Of a stretch of 43,016 nucleotides of DNA, positions 26,406 through 34,414 are shown in pieces. Position numbers and translations under genes: made by a program. The notes under the pieces are model-generated. The model ran no database searches, was not told the origin of the DNA, and saw only the letters and a list, made by a program, of their open reading frames with translations. Within the stretch, counting starts at the first letter, position 1. The number at the start of each line of letters is the position of its first letter. Origin of the DNA: Lachnospiraceae bacterium. Lineage in GTDB: Bacteria; Bacillota; Clostridia; Lachnospirales; Lachnospiraceae. Location: NCBI GenBank assembly GCA_017962825.1, contig JAGCUO010000127.1, forward strand, positions 1 to 43,016, given 5' to 3'.

Positions 26406-26957
26406 ATGGCAGGAGTATACGATTTTAAAGTAAAGGACAGATCCGGTAATGAAGTAAGTTTAAACGAGTACGCAGGAAAGGTACTTCTTATCGTAAATAC
26501 CGCTACAGGATGCGGATTTACACCTCACTATGAGCCTCTTGAGGCTATGTACAAAGATCTTAAGGATAAGGGATTTGAGATTCTTGATTTCCCCTGCAAT
26601 CAGTTCGCAAATCAGGCACCCGGGGATGAAGAAGAAATCCATCAGTTCTGCACCATGAAGTTCGGAACCGAATTCCCTCAGTTCGCCAAGCTTAATGTGA
26701 ACGGAGAAGAGGCAGATCCTCTTTTTGCATATCTGGCAACAGAGAAGCCTTTTGAAGGATTCGGCAAGGGACTTAAGAACGCAGCTCTTAAGAAGTTCAC
26801 CGAGATGAACAATAAGGCATTCGGTGACAAGGCATACATCAAGTGGAATTTCACCAAATTCCTGATAGACAGAGAAGGCAAAGTTATTGCAAGATTTGAG
26901 CCCACCGTTGATATGGGGGACGTCAGAAAAGCAGTTGAGGATCTTCTTTCCAAATAG
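26406..26957 (+). CDS. Glutathione peroxidase family protein (thioredoxin-type peroxidase)
   Basis: 183 aa. It reduces hydrogen or organic peroxides. The active-site Cys36 lies in NTATGCGFTPHY; FPCNQFANQAPG and the WNFTKFLI motif supply the Gln/Trp/Asn of the catalytic tetrad. Like most bacterial homologues it has Cys, not selenocysteine, and probably uses thioredoxin as reductant, since Clostridia commonly lack glutathione. AAAGGAGA lies before ATG 26406. Second gene of the ohrR-like operon. Confidence 0.95.
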   Translation: MAGVYDFKVKDRSGNEVSLNEYAGKVLLIVNTATGCGFTPHYEPLEAMYKDLKDKGFEILDFPCNQFANQAPGDEEEIHQFCTMKFGTEFPQFAKLNVNGEEADPLFAYLATEKPFEGFGKGLKNAALKKFTEMNNKAFGDKAYIKWNFTKFLIDREGKVIARFEPTVDMGDVRKAVEDLLSK

Positions 26958-27008
26958 ACAGCAAATGCGCCTATGAAAAGGCACGGCAGACTTAACGGGA
27001 GGTTTTAC

Positions 27009-27983
27009 ATGGATAAGATTAAATGGGGGATTTTGGGAACAGCCAACATTGCAAGATGGGCTACCATACCCGGAATTAAAAAGGCGGAAAATGCCGAGCT
27101 TTATGCGATTGCGGGCAGGAATCCGGAAAAAGCACAAAAATTTAAAGAAGAGTTCGGATTCGAAGTAGCTTACGGAAGCTATGATGAGCTTATAGCAGAT
27201 CCTGATGTGCAGGCGGTTTATATTCCCCTTCCCAATGATCTGCATCTTAAGTGGGTTACTGAGGCACTTAAGAATAAGAAACATGTACTTTGTGAAAAGC
27301 CTCTTGCGCTTAACGCCGAGGAAGCTGCTCAGATGTACAAGATCGCGGAAGAAAACGGTGTACATCTCATGGAGGCTTATGCATATCTTCACAGTCCGTA
27401 TGTGGAGAGCCTTAAATCTGATATTGAAAGCGGAATAATAGGTGATGTGGATTATATAGAATCCGCATTTATCACTCAGGGGTACAAGGAGGATTTCCGC
27501 CTTCACAAAGAATTTGGAGGCGGTGCAATGTATGACCTCGGCTGTTATTGCACCACCATGATATTAACTCTCGTAGATTCCGAGCCTGAACTCGTAAAAG
27601 CGGTTGCAGAGTTCTCGGATCTCGGAGTGGATTTCAATACTGCAGCGATCATGCGATTTAAGAACGGTGTAAGGGCATCGTTTAATATCGGAATGATCCT
27701 TGGAGAGAATACCAACTCAAGATTCGACAGACTTTATATCCACGGAAGCAAAGGATGTATCAGATCCGAAGTGGAATACAATCAGGAAGGATGCGTGGGA
27801 TATTTTGTCTGCAACAGCGACGGATGCTTCGAGAGGAAGATAACCGTTCCGCATAATTACAAACTTGAAATAGAGCAACTCGGAAGATGCATCTTAAATG
27901 GGGAAAAGCCGCATATCACTCCCGAGTTTTCCATAAAGAACGCAAAACTTATCGATACGGTACTTAAAGAAATTGGTTTTTAA
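27009..27983 (+). CDS. Gfo/Idh/MocA family oxidoreductase
   Basis: 324 aa, NAD(P)-dependent sugar or inositol dehydrogenase-like. The Rossmann start is WGILGTANIARWATIPGI; the catalytic-site motif CEKPLALNAEEA follows, and the C-terminal sheet has GGGAMYDLGCYCTTMI, typical of dimeric dihydrodiol / 1,5-anhydrofructose reductase-like members. Substrate unknown. ATG 27009 has GGGAGG at 26997-27002; an upstream in-frame ATG 26973 lacks one. It follows gpx by 51 bases and precedes the long hairpin element. Confidence 0.93.
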   Translation: MDKIKWGILGTANIARWATIPGIKKAENAELYAIAGRNPEKAQKFKEEFGFEVAYGSYDELIADPDVQAVYIPLPNDLHLKWVTEALKNKKHVLCEKPLALNAEEAAQMYKIAEENGVHLMEAYAYLHSPYVESLKSDIESGIIGDVDYIESAFITQGYKEDFRLHKEFGGGAMYDLGCYCTTMILTLVDSEPELVKAVAEFSDLGVDFNTAAIMRFKNGVRASFNIGMILGENTNSRFDRLYIHGSKGCIRSEVEYNQEGCVGYFVCNSDGCFERKITVPHNYKLEIEQLGRCILNGEKPHITPEFSIKNAKLIDTVLKEIGF

Positions 27984-27990
27984 TGCAGCG

Positions 27991-28261
27991 TAGGGATTTA
28001 CATCTGTCCCACGGGTCCTGCCGCGACGCATAACTGTCTCGCTTTTCGATTTCAGGCGGAAATGCTTCACAAGGCATGTTTCAGCTCATGACGCGTGGCC
28101 ACTCACGCTGTTCGGGCCGGGCAAACTATGAGCTTTTGTTCGCGAGCAGGCATTCCTGCGAGTGATTACAAAAGCCATAGTTATTCGCATCTTTTTCGCA
28201 GAAATCGAAGTATCGACAGCTTATGCATTCGCGTCACCCCTTGGATAGATGTAAGTCCCTA
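27991..28261. repeat. ~270-nt extended imperfect palindrome (structured RNA or MITE-like element)
   Basis: The 307-nt gap 27984-28290 holds no believable gene. Its ends 27991-28009 and 28243-28261 pair along all 19 positions (two G-U). Moving inward: GGGT 28013-28016 with ACCC 28236-28239; CGCGA 28022-28026 with 28229-28233; GCATAA 28028-28033 with 28221-28226; CTGTC 28034-28038 with 28215-28219; CGATTTC 28047-28053 with 28201-28207; GCG 28056-28058 with 28197-28199; TGC with GCA near 28187. The core has further hairpins: GCGTG/CACGC (28093-28108) and AACTATG...CTTTTGT / ACAAAAG...CATAGTT (28124-28182) with GCAGG/CCTGC at its tip. It lies just before the ribosome site of the SDR gene. Confidence 0.8.
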
Positions 28262-28290
28262 TGTGCTTTGTAACTAAGGAGGGTATTTCC

Positions 28291-29319
28291 ATGAAAAAGA
28301 AAGCATTGTTCATTGGGGGAACAGGCACCATCAGTACGGCCATCGTTAAGAGACTCATTAACGAACTCGACTGGGAAGTATGGGTATTGAACAGGGGTAA
28401 CAGAAATGACGTACTTCCGGATTCTGTTCACAGTATTGTTTGTGATGTTAACGATGAGGCTGCGGTACTCGAAAAGATCGGTGACGAGACATTTGACTGC
28501 GTATGTGAATTCATAGGATTCCATGTATCACAGGTCGAAAGAGACTATCGGATTTTCAAAGATAAAACAAAACACTACATCTACATCAGTTCCGCATCCG
28601 CTTATCACAAGCCGGCTGCAAACTATATCATAACCGAGGGAACATCCCTCGCTAATCCCTATTGGCAGTATTCAAGAGACAAGATCGAGTGCGAAGAATT
28701 CCTCATGAAAAAATACAAAGAGGAAGGCTTCCCTGTGACCATCGTCCGCCCCAGCCATACTTACGATGAGAGAAATGTTCCCTTAGGCGTTCACGGAAAG
28801 AAAGGTTTCTGGCAGGTCATCAAGAGAATGCTGGAGGGAAAGCCTGTTATCATCCAGGGTGACGGCTCCAGCCTCTGGACTGTTACCTGGAACGGAGACT
28901 TTGCGATCGGCTATACCGGACTTATGGGTAACAGAAAGGCCATAGGCGAAGCATTCCAGATTACTTCCGATGAAGCACTTACCTGGGATCAGATCTATCA
29001 GACGATCGCAGATATTCTCGGAGTTAAGCTTAATGCTTATCATGTATCAACGGATTTCCTCCGTGCAACAGGAGATAAGTACGGATTTGACTTTACCGGA
29101 TCACTTCTTGGAGATAAGTCCGTATCCGTTATCTTCGATAACAGCAAGTTAAAGAGAGTTGTTCCCGACATGGCTACCAATGTCAGATTCGATATGGGTG
29201 TAAAGATTGCCTTAGATTATGTATTTTCACATCCCGAATGCCAGGTGGAAGATTCCGAATTCGATGAGTGGTGTGACCGTGTAATAGCGGCATTGGACAA
29301 AGCTAAAGAAATGGTTTAA
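28291..29319 (+). CDS. NAD-dependent epimerase/dehydratase-like SDR protein
   Basis: 342 aa. The extended SDR Rossmann start is GGTGTIS (9-15), with YISSASAYHKP (98-108) and catalytic Tyr127/Lys131 in WQYSRDKIECEEFL, then IVRPSHTYD. The family acts on sugar nucleotides or related sugars; the exact reaction is not evident. ATG 28291 has AAGGAGG at 28276-28282; the in-frame ATG 28261 falls inside the palindrome and lacks a site. The long structured element upstream would lie in its leader if transcription comes through from 27009. Confidence 0.9.
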   Translation: MKKKALFIGGTGTISTAIVKRLINELDWEVWVLNRGNRNDVLPDSVHSIVCDVNDEAAVLEKIGDETFDCVCEFIGFHVSQVERDYRIFKDKTKHYIYISSASAYHKPAANYIITEGTSLANPYWQYSRDKIECEEFLMKKYKEEGFPVTIVRPSHTYDERNVPLGVHGKKGFWQVIKRMLEGKPVIIQGDGSSLWTVTWNGDFAIGYTGLMGNRKAIGEAFQITSDEALTWDQIYQTIADILGVKLNAYHVSTDFLRATGDKYGFDFTGSLLGDKSVSVIFDNSKLKRVVPDMATNVRFDMGVKIALDYVFSHPECQVEDSEFDEWCDRVIAALDKAKEMV

Positions 29320-29321
29320 AC

Positions 29322-29427
29322 GGTGACAATGGGGACGCTTCTGACAATGGGGACGTACCCCTCTGTCAGGTCGACCTTTCTGACACAGGGGTACGTCCCC
29401 ATTGTCAGAAGCGTCCCCATTGTCACC
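29322..29427. repeat. 106-nt near-perfect palindrome with TGACAATGGGGAC units
   Basis: Arms 29322-29369 and 29380-29427 are 48 bases each with one mismatch, around a 10-nt loop. Each arm holds the unit TGACAATGGGGACG twice in tandem, so it is a nested palindrome. It begins 3 bases after the SDR stop and ends 2 bases before the TAGGAGAA ribosome site of the next gene. It resembles REP-like elements associated with RAYT/Y1-type transposases in Firmicutes. Confidence 0.9.
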
Positions 29428-29443
29428 TTAGGAGAAGAACAAT

Positions 29444-30277
29444 ATGAGACTTGGAACTTCATCGCCTTTAAAACATAATTCCCCCGAAGAATGGGCGGAA
29501 AAACAGGTTGAACTGGGCTGCTTCACCGTTGTTTTTCCTGTTCAGAGTAACGAACCCGAAGAGAAGATAATCGCATATAAGGATGCGGCGGAAAAAGCCG
29601 GTCTTTCCATTGCCGAAGTCGGTATCTGGAGGAATGCCCTTGCCGCAGATCCGGATGAAAGAAAAGCAAATATGGATTACTGTGTAGAGCAGCTCAGACT
29701 TGCGGACTTCCTCGGAGCAAGATGTGCGGTCAATGTGGCAGGCTCCTTCGGACGCATCTGGGACGGCGGATATAAGGAAAACTTTACGCAGGATGCCTGG
29801 GATAAAACCGTAGCCATGGTGAGAGAAGTTATAGACAGGGCCGATCCCAAGAATACGTATTTTACATTGGAACCCATGCCCTGGATGATACCTACCGGAC
29901 CGAAGGATTATCTCAAGCTTATCGATGCCGTGGACAGAGACAGATTTGCAGTCCATATGGATATCATCAACATGATCAATTCCGCGGACAGATATTTTCA
30001 TGCTGATGAATTTGTGGATGAGTGTGCGGAACTTTTGGGTGATCGTATCAGGAGTTGTCACATCAAAGACGTTCATCTGGGCAGTTCCTATACCTTAAGG
30101 CTTGAAGAATGCGGCCCCGGAGACGGAGAGTTTCCCCTCAGACATTATGTCGAGAAGATGAATGAGATAGACGGCGATATGCCCGTTATCTTAGAACATC
30201 TGGATTCCGATGAAAAATACATCATGTTTATGGGTTACCTGCGGGAGGAATTAAATGGCTTATACAAGAATATCTGA
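29444..30277 (+). CDS. Sugar phosphate isomerase/epimerase (xylose isomerase-like TIM barrel)
   Basis: 277 aa. The AP endonuclease 2-like barrel shows likely metal ligands at strand ends: Glu143 (TLEPMPW), Asp173 (AVHMDIIN), His206 (SCHIKDVHLG) and Glu251 (VILEHLDS), as in IolE/IolI and tagatose epimerase relatives. It probably isomerises or epimerises a keto-sugar or inositol derivative. TAGGAGAA lies before ATG 29444, directly after a long palindrome. Its end overlaps the next gene by 23 bases. Confidence 0.9.
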   Translation: MRLGTSSPLKHNSPEEWAEKQVELGCFTVVFPVQSNEPEEKIIAYKDAAEKAGLSIAEVGIWRNALAADPDERKANMDYCVEQLRLADFLGARCAVNVAGSFGRIWDGGYKENFTQDAWDKTVAMVREVIDRADPKNTYFTLEPMPWMIPTGPKDYLKLIDAVDRDRFAVHMDIINMINSADRYFHADEFVDECAELLGDRIRSCHIKDVHLGSSYTLRLEECGPGDGEFPLRHYVEKMNEIDGDMPVILEHLDSDEKYIMFMGYLREELNGLYKNI

Positions 30278-31145
30278 TGCAAATGAGATTACCGCTAAGT
30301 ATATGGATTCCATATATTTCGAGCAAAGACTCATTGATTCCGTGGTAGCGGATACCTCTACGGAGTTTTGGGGTGAGAAGTTCGACAGCCCGGTCCTTAC
30401 CCCGGCGTTTTCACATATCGGCCGGTTAAATGGCCGTGAATTGACAGGACTTGAAGAATATTCCATCGCTGCGAAGAACTGCAATATCTTAAATTTCTGC
30501 GGCATGATGGAAAACGACATGTTCGAAAAGATTGTCACTACGGGTGCCAAGACCGTAAGGATCGTAAAGCCCTATGCGGATAACGGCAAGGTAAGAGACC
30601 AGTTTGCATTTGCAGAAAGTGTCGGAGCCTTCGCTATCGGCATGGATATAGACCATATCTTCGGCGAGAACGGACTCGATGTGGTCGTGGGAGAGGAGAT
30701 GGCGGTTCAGACAAGTGATATGCTCAGATCCTATGTTGAATCGACCAAGCTCCCCTTCGTGGTAAAAGGAGTACTGAGCGTTGCCGATGCTCTTAAATGT
30801 GCCGAGATAGGAGCAAAGGGAATCATAGTAAGCCATCATCACGGACGCCTTCCCTATGCGGTGCCTCCCATGATGATCCTTCCGGAGATAAAAGAGGCTC
30901 TTAAAGACAAAGACATTAAGATCTTTGTCGACTGCGGTATCGAAAGCGGATCGGATGTATATAAAGCACTGGCCCTCGGAGCGGACGGTGCTGCTGTCGG
31001 AAGATCCATGATGCCCTCTCTGGAAAAAGAAGGAGCTCCCGGCGTAGAGACGTTCCTTAATAAGGTCACTTCGGAACTGCGATTTGTTATGAGTTGTACG
31101 GGATTTAAAAATGTTTGCAATATTGATGATTCTGCGTTATATTAA
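30255..31145 (+). CDS. FMN-dependent alpha-hydroxy-acid dehydrogenase-like protein
   Basis: 296 aa, shorter than the usual 330-380. FMN-barrel motifs: LPFVVKGVLSVADALKCAEIGAKGIIVSHHHGR (the usual SNHGGR is changed to SHHHGR) and FVDCGIESGSDVYKALALGADGAAVGRSMM for phosphate binding. The family oxidises 2-hydroxy acids; the change in the active-site loop suggests a different substrate or reaction. ATG 30255 with GGGAGGA lies inside the end of the isomerase gene, so the two are translationally coupled. Confidence 0.88.
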   Translation: MAYTRISDANEITAKYMDSIYFEQRLIDSVVADTSTEFWGEKFDSPVLTPAFSHIGRLNGRELTGLEEYSIAAKNCNILNFCGMMENDMFEKIVTTGAKTVRIVKPYADNGKVRDQFAFAESVGAFAIGMDIDHIFGENGLDVVVGEEMAVQTSDMLRSYVESTKLPFVVKGVLSVADALKCAEIGAKGIIVSHHHGRLPYAVPPMMILPEIKEALKDKDIKIFVDCGIESGSDVYKALALGADGAAVGRSMMPSLEKEGAPGVETFLNKVTSELRFVMSCTGFKNVCNIDDSALY

Positions 31146-31160
31146 TGGTCACATAATGGT

Positions 31161-31199
31161 CAATGGGGACAGTTTCCGTAAGAATACTGTCCCCGTTTG
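31161..31199. repeat. TGGGGAC palindrome after the FMN protein gene
   Basis: GGGGACAGT 31165-31173 pairs with ACTGTCCCC 31186-31194, extended outward by AAT/GTT; the loop is 12 nt. The CAATGGGGAC core is shared with the 29322-29427 element. It may also stop the upstream transcript, though no T run follows. The rest of the gap to 31394 is AT-rich without a clear element. Confidence 0.7.
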
Positions 31200-31394
31200 C
31201 GTATTTGCTGAGAAAAACAGAAATTTACAAAAAAATAATTTAATCATAGTTTCCACCTGAAAATGCATACTGTTTATTTTCACGGCATTTAAAATGAATT
31301 TTTATGCAAAACGTTTTCCGCAGTTTCCAAAATACGCTTTACGGACGCTTTTTTGTCTTTTCGAAAAAAATTTTTGTGCTATATTTTTAATGTT

Positions 31395-31937
31395 ATGGAC
31401 TCGGAGAGGATCAAGGAACGTACATCCGATTATGAAGTAGAATATATCAGGGATGGAAAAGGGCGCCCGAAAAAAGAGGCCCGGTATAAAGGCCCTGACT
31501 TTTATTATGTCCTCCCCGAAGAGATCAGAAAGAAAGCACGGATACTTTTGGGAGCTTTCATCTTTGCCGAGATCGTGTTTACCATGATCCCTCTTTTGAT
31601 ACCGGATCCGCTCATGCATAAATGGTATACCTCGGCACCTCTTATCCTGTGTCTTTTGGGAGATGTTCATTTAATAATGGGGGTTGTTATTTTTTCCACT
31701 GCCAAGGAACCCCTTAAACGAGAGGATACCAAACACGGTTTTGAGAGAATCGCCATATGGGCTTTTCTGAATTCGATGTTTTCCCTTATATCATCGGTTT
31801 CTCAGATCGTATGGCATATAAAGAACGGCTTTGAATTTAGGAACACACTTATCACCGTAAGCTGTGTTATGCTGTTTGTTTTTTCCGTATTGATAAGTAA
31901 GGCCAAGGGATGTGCCGAGGCCAAAGAGGGTAGATAA
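31395..31937 (+). CDS. Small membrane protein, function unknown
   Basis: 180 aa. A charged N-terminal ~55 residues (SERIKERTSDYEVEYIRDGKGRPKKEARYKGPDFYYVL) is followed by four hydrophobic helices (about 57-78, 86-104, 120-145 and 150-170) and a short Lys/Glu tail. ATG 31395 has no ribosome site; TATATT at 31380-31385 is placed as a -10 that would start transcription at or just before the ATG, so a leaderless message is possible. A TTG reading from 31353 seems less likely. No family recognised. Confidence 0.75.
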   Translation: MDSERIKERTSDYEVEYIRDGKGRPKKEARYKGPDFYYVLPEEIRKKARILLGAFIFAEIVFTMIPLLIPDPLMHKWYTSAPLILCLLGDVHLIMGVVIFSTAKEPLKREDTKHGFERIAIWAFLNSMFSLISSVSQIVWHIKNGFEFRNTLITVSCVMLFVFSVLISKAKGCAEAKEGR

Positions 31938-32006
31938 CTTCATCCGATAAGGATGTGTTATATTTCGATCTTATGTCGAAGAATGCTTATAGGAGGATTA
32001 GAAAAA

Positions 32007-34328
32007 ATGAAAAGCAAGAAATTATTGGCTATGCTTCTTTCAGCCGGAATGACGCTTTCCATGATCGCAGGTTGCCAGAATACCGCGAATGTGGACGTTC
32101 CCGATACTGATACGGAGCAGGCTCAGGGACAGGAAGGCGATGTAACCGAACCTGTTCAGACCGCTGAGGGGGACACTACCATTGTGTACGCAACATCTAC
32201 ACTCGGTCAGAAGTTCAGCCCTTTCTTTGCTACCGTAGCTTATGATCAGGAGATTGTTGATATCACTCAGTCTCCCATCCTTGCTACCGATCGTGGCGGC
32301 GCTGTTATCCAGAAGGGTATTGATGGACAGGATGTAGTTTATAACGGAACCACTTATAACTATAAGGGACTCGGCGACCTTGAGGTCGTACAGAATGCTG
32401 ACGGAACCGTTGATTACCACATCACCATGAGAGATGATGTTAAGTTCTCAGACGGCGAGCCCGCTACCATCGATGATCTTATTTTCTATATGTATGTTGT
32501 TTGCGATCCTACTTATGACGGAGCAGCAACTCTCTATGCACTTCCTATCGAAGGAATGGCAGAGTACCGCGGAGGAATGGATTCCAGAGGAAACGTTATC
32601 TTCGCAGCAGGTGAAGAGGGATACGAAGCAAATGACCTTTACACCGAAGACCAGTACAATGCATTCTGGGATTACTATAACAACAACGCAGGCGCTGACT
32701 TTGCTCAGGAGATCGTTGATTACTGTATTTCAAACGGATACAATTCAGCAAGCGATTCAGTAGCTGACTGCGCTGCAAACTGGGGATTCGAGCTTGAGGC
32801 TGATGCTACCGCTCAGGATTTCTGGGATACCATCGTAGAAGCTTACGGCGGAGATACCGACGAAGCAGAGTCAGTTGAGTCCGCAGGATCCACCAGACTT
32901 TCTCTTACCATCGCAGCACTCGGCGCTGAGTATGAGACCGGTGTATCTACCGGTGAGACCGCTGATCACATCTCCGGTATCATCAAGACCGGCGATTACA
33001 GCCTTACCATTCACATGACCGAGTATGATGCTCCCGCTATCTATCAGATCGCAGGAAGCTTTGTTGCTCCCATTCATTATTATGGAGATTCTTCTCTTTA
33101 CGATTATGACAACAACAGCTTCGGCTTCGTAAAGGGTGATCTTTCCGGAATCAAGTCTAAGAACACTGAGCCTCTCGGATGCGGACCTTACACCTTCGAA
33201 GGATATTCAAACGGTGTTGTTACTCTTAAAGCTAACCCTTACTATTTCCAGGGCGAGCCTGAGACCACCTACCTTCTTTTCCAGGAATCCGTTGATTCAG
33301 ACTATGTTCCCGGTATCGTAACCGGATCATTCGACGTTGCTGTTCCCACCATCAGTGATGATGTTGTTAAGGCTATCAAGGATGCTAACGGCGGAGAGCT
33401 TGTAGGAAATACCGTTACCACCGTACTTGTAGACTACCGCGGATACGGATATCTCGGAATCAATGCAGACCTCGTAAACGTTAACGGAAATCCCGGATCC
33501 GAAGAGTCCAAGAATCTTCGTAAAGGATTCATGACCCTGTTCTCTGTATATCGTGATACCGTTATCAATTCTTACTACGGAGATCGTGCATCTGTTATTC
33601 AGTATCCTATCTCCAACACCTCATGGGCAGCACCTCAGCCTGCAGATGAAGGCTATGTTACCGCTTATTCCGTAGACGTAGACGGAAATGCTATCTATGA
33701 TGCATCTATGAACGAAGAGCAGCGTTATGAGGCTGCTAAGGAAGCTGCTATCGGATTCTTCAAGGCAGCAGGATTTAACTACGATGAAGCTACCGGCAAG
33801 TTCACCGACTTCACCGAGACTTACGAAGTAATGATCCCCGGACAGGGACAGCAGGATCACCCTGCATACGGTGTTGCAGTTGCAGCATCCGAAGTTCTTG
33901 AGGGGCTCGGAATCAAGCTTCAGGTTAACGACGTAGGAACTTCAGTTTGGAACAACGCTCTTGAGTCAAATACCGCTATGATGTGGGCAGCTGCTTGGCA
34001 GGCTACACAGGATCCCGATATGACTCAGGTTTACTCCAGCGAGAACGCTCACGGAAACGGAACCAATTCCAACCACTACTCAGTAGATGACGCTGAACTT
34101 GACGAGCTTATCAAAGCCGGAAGAGCAAGCGCAGACACCGAAGAGAGAAAGTCCATCTACAAAGAGGCTATGGAACTCATCATGGATTGGGGCTGCGAGC
34201 TTCCTCTTTATCAGAGAAAGGATTGCACCGCATTCTCTACCGAGCGTGTTGATATCAACACCATCGCACAGGATATGACTCCTTACTGGGTATGGTATGC
34301 TGAGATTCATACCATGGCTACCAAATAA
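32007..34328 (+). CDS. oppA: Oligopeptide ABC transporter substrate-binding lipoprotein (SBP_bac_5)
   Basis: 773 aa, long for the family (usually ~530-600). A lipoprotein signal ends MIAGC with Cys23. Family features include DVKFSDGEPATIDDLIFYMYVVCDP, EPLGCGPYTFEGYSNGVVTLKANPYYF and LQVNDVGTSVWNNALESNTAMMWAAAWQATQDPDMTQVYSS near the end. An insert of roughly 100 acidic residues (about 205-310) separates the first two. It captures peptides outside the cell for the OppBCDF proteins. ATG 32007 has AGGAGG at 31991-31996. Codon bias is strong, suggesting high expression. Confidence 0.95.
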   Translation: MKSKKLLAMLLSAGMTLSMIAGCQNTANVDVPDTDTEQAQGQEGDVTEPVQTAEGDTTIVYATSTLGQKFSPFFATVAYDQEIVDITQSPILATDRGGAVIQKGIDGQDVVYNGTTYNYKGLGDLEVVQNADGTVDYHITMRDDVKFSDGEPATIDDLIFYMYVVCDPTYDGAATLYALPIEGMAEYRGGMDSRGNVIFAAGEEGYEANDLYTEDQYNAFWDYYNNNAGADFAQEIVDYCISNGYNSASDSVADCAANWGFELEADATAQDFWDTIVEAYGGDTDEAESVESAGSTRLSLTIAALGAEYETGVSTGETADHISGIIKTGDYSLTIHMTEYDAPAIYQIAGSFVAPIHYYGDSSLYDYDNNSFGFVKGDLSGIKSKNTEPLGCGPYTFEGYSNGVVTLKANPYYFQGEPETTYLLFQESVDSDYVPGIVTGSFDVAVPTISDDVVKAIKDANGGELVGNTVTTVLVDYRGYGYLGINADLVNVNGNPGSEESKNLRKGFMTLFSVYRDTVINSYYGDRASVIQYPISNTSWAAPQPADEGYVTAYSVDVDGNAIYDASMNEEQRYEAAKEAAIGFFKAAGFNYDEATGKFTDFTETYEVMIPGQGQQDHPAYGVAVAASEVLEGLGIKLQVNDVGTSVWNNALESNTAMMWAAAWQATQDPDMTQVYSSENAHGNGTNSNHYSVDDAELDELIKAGRASADTEERKSIYKEAMELIMDWGCELPLYQRKDCTAFSTERVDINTIAQDMTPYWVWYAEIHTMATK

Positions 34329-34358
34329 TCAGTTCTTGATGTAATAAATCATCCGGAT

Positions 34359-34382
34359 GAGAGGAGGTTTATGCCTCCTCTC
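34359..34382 (+). promoter_or_regulatory. Stem-loop between oppA and oppB
   Basis: A perfect 9-bp stem GAGAGGAGG/CCTCCTCTC with a 6-nt loop, followed by AAAACC, not a T run. It more likely protects the oppA message from 3' decay or causes partial termination, so that the binding protein is made in excess. Confidence 0.6.
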
Positions 34383-34414
34383 AAAACCGGTTATAGAAAG
34401 CAGGATTTTTAAAA

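Noticed and set aside
26460-27506. 348-codon minus-strand open frame across gpx and the oxidoreductase
   Set aside because: Spans two well-supported genes on the other strand; no family features.
28095-28277. 60-codon open frame inside the long hairpin
   Set aside because: Composition follows the palindrome, it overlaps the next gene's ribosome site, and has no own site.
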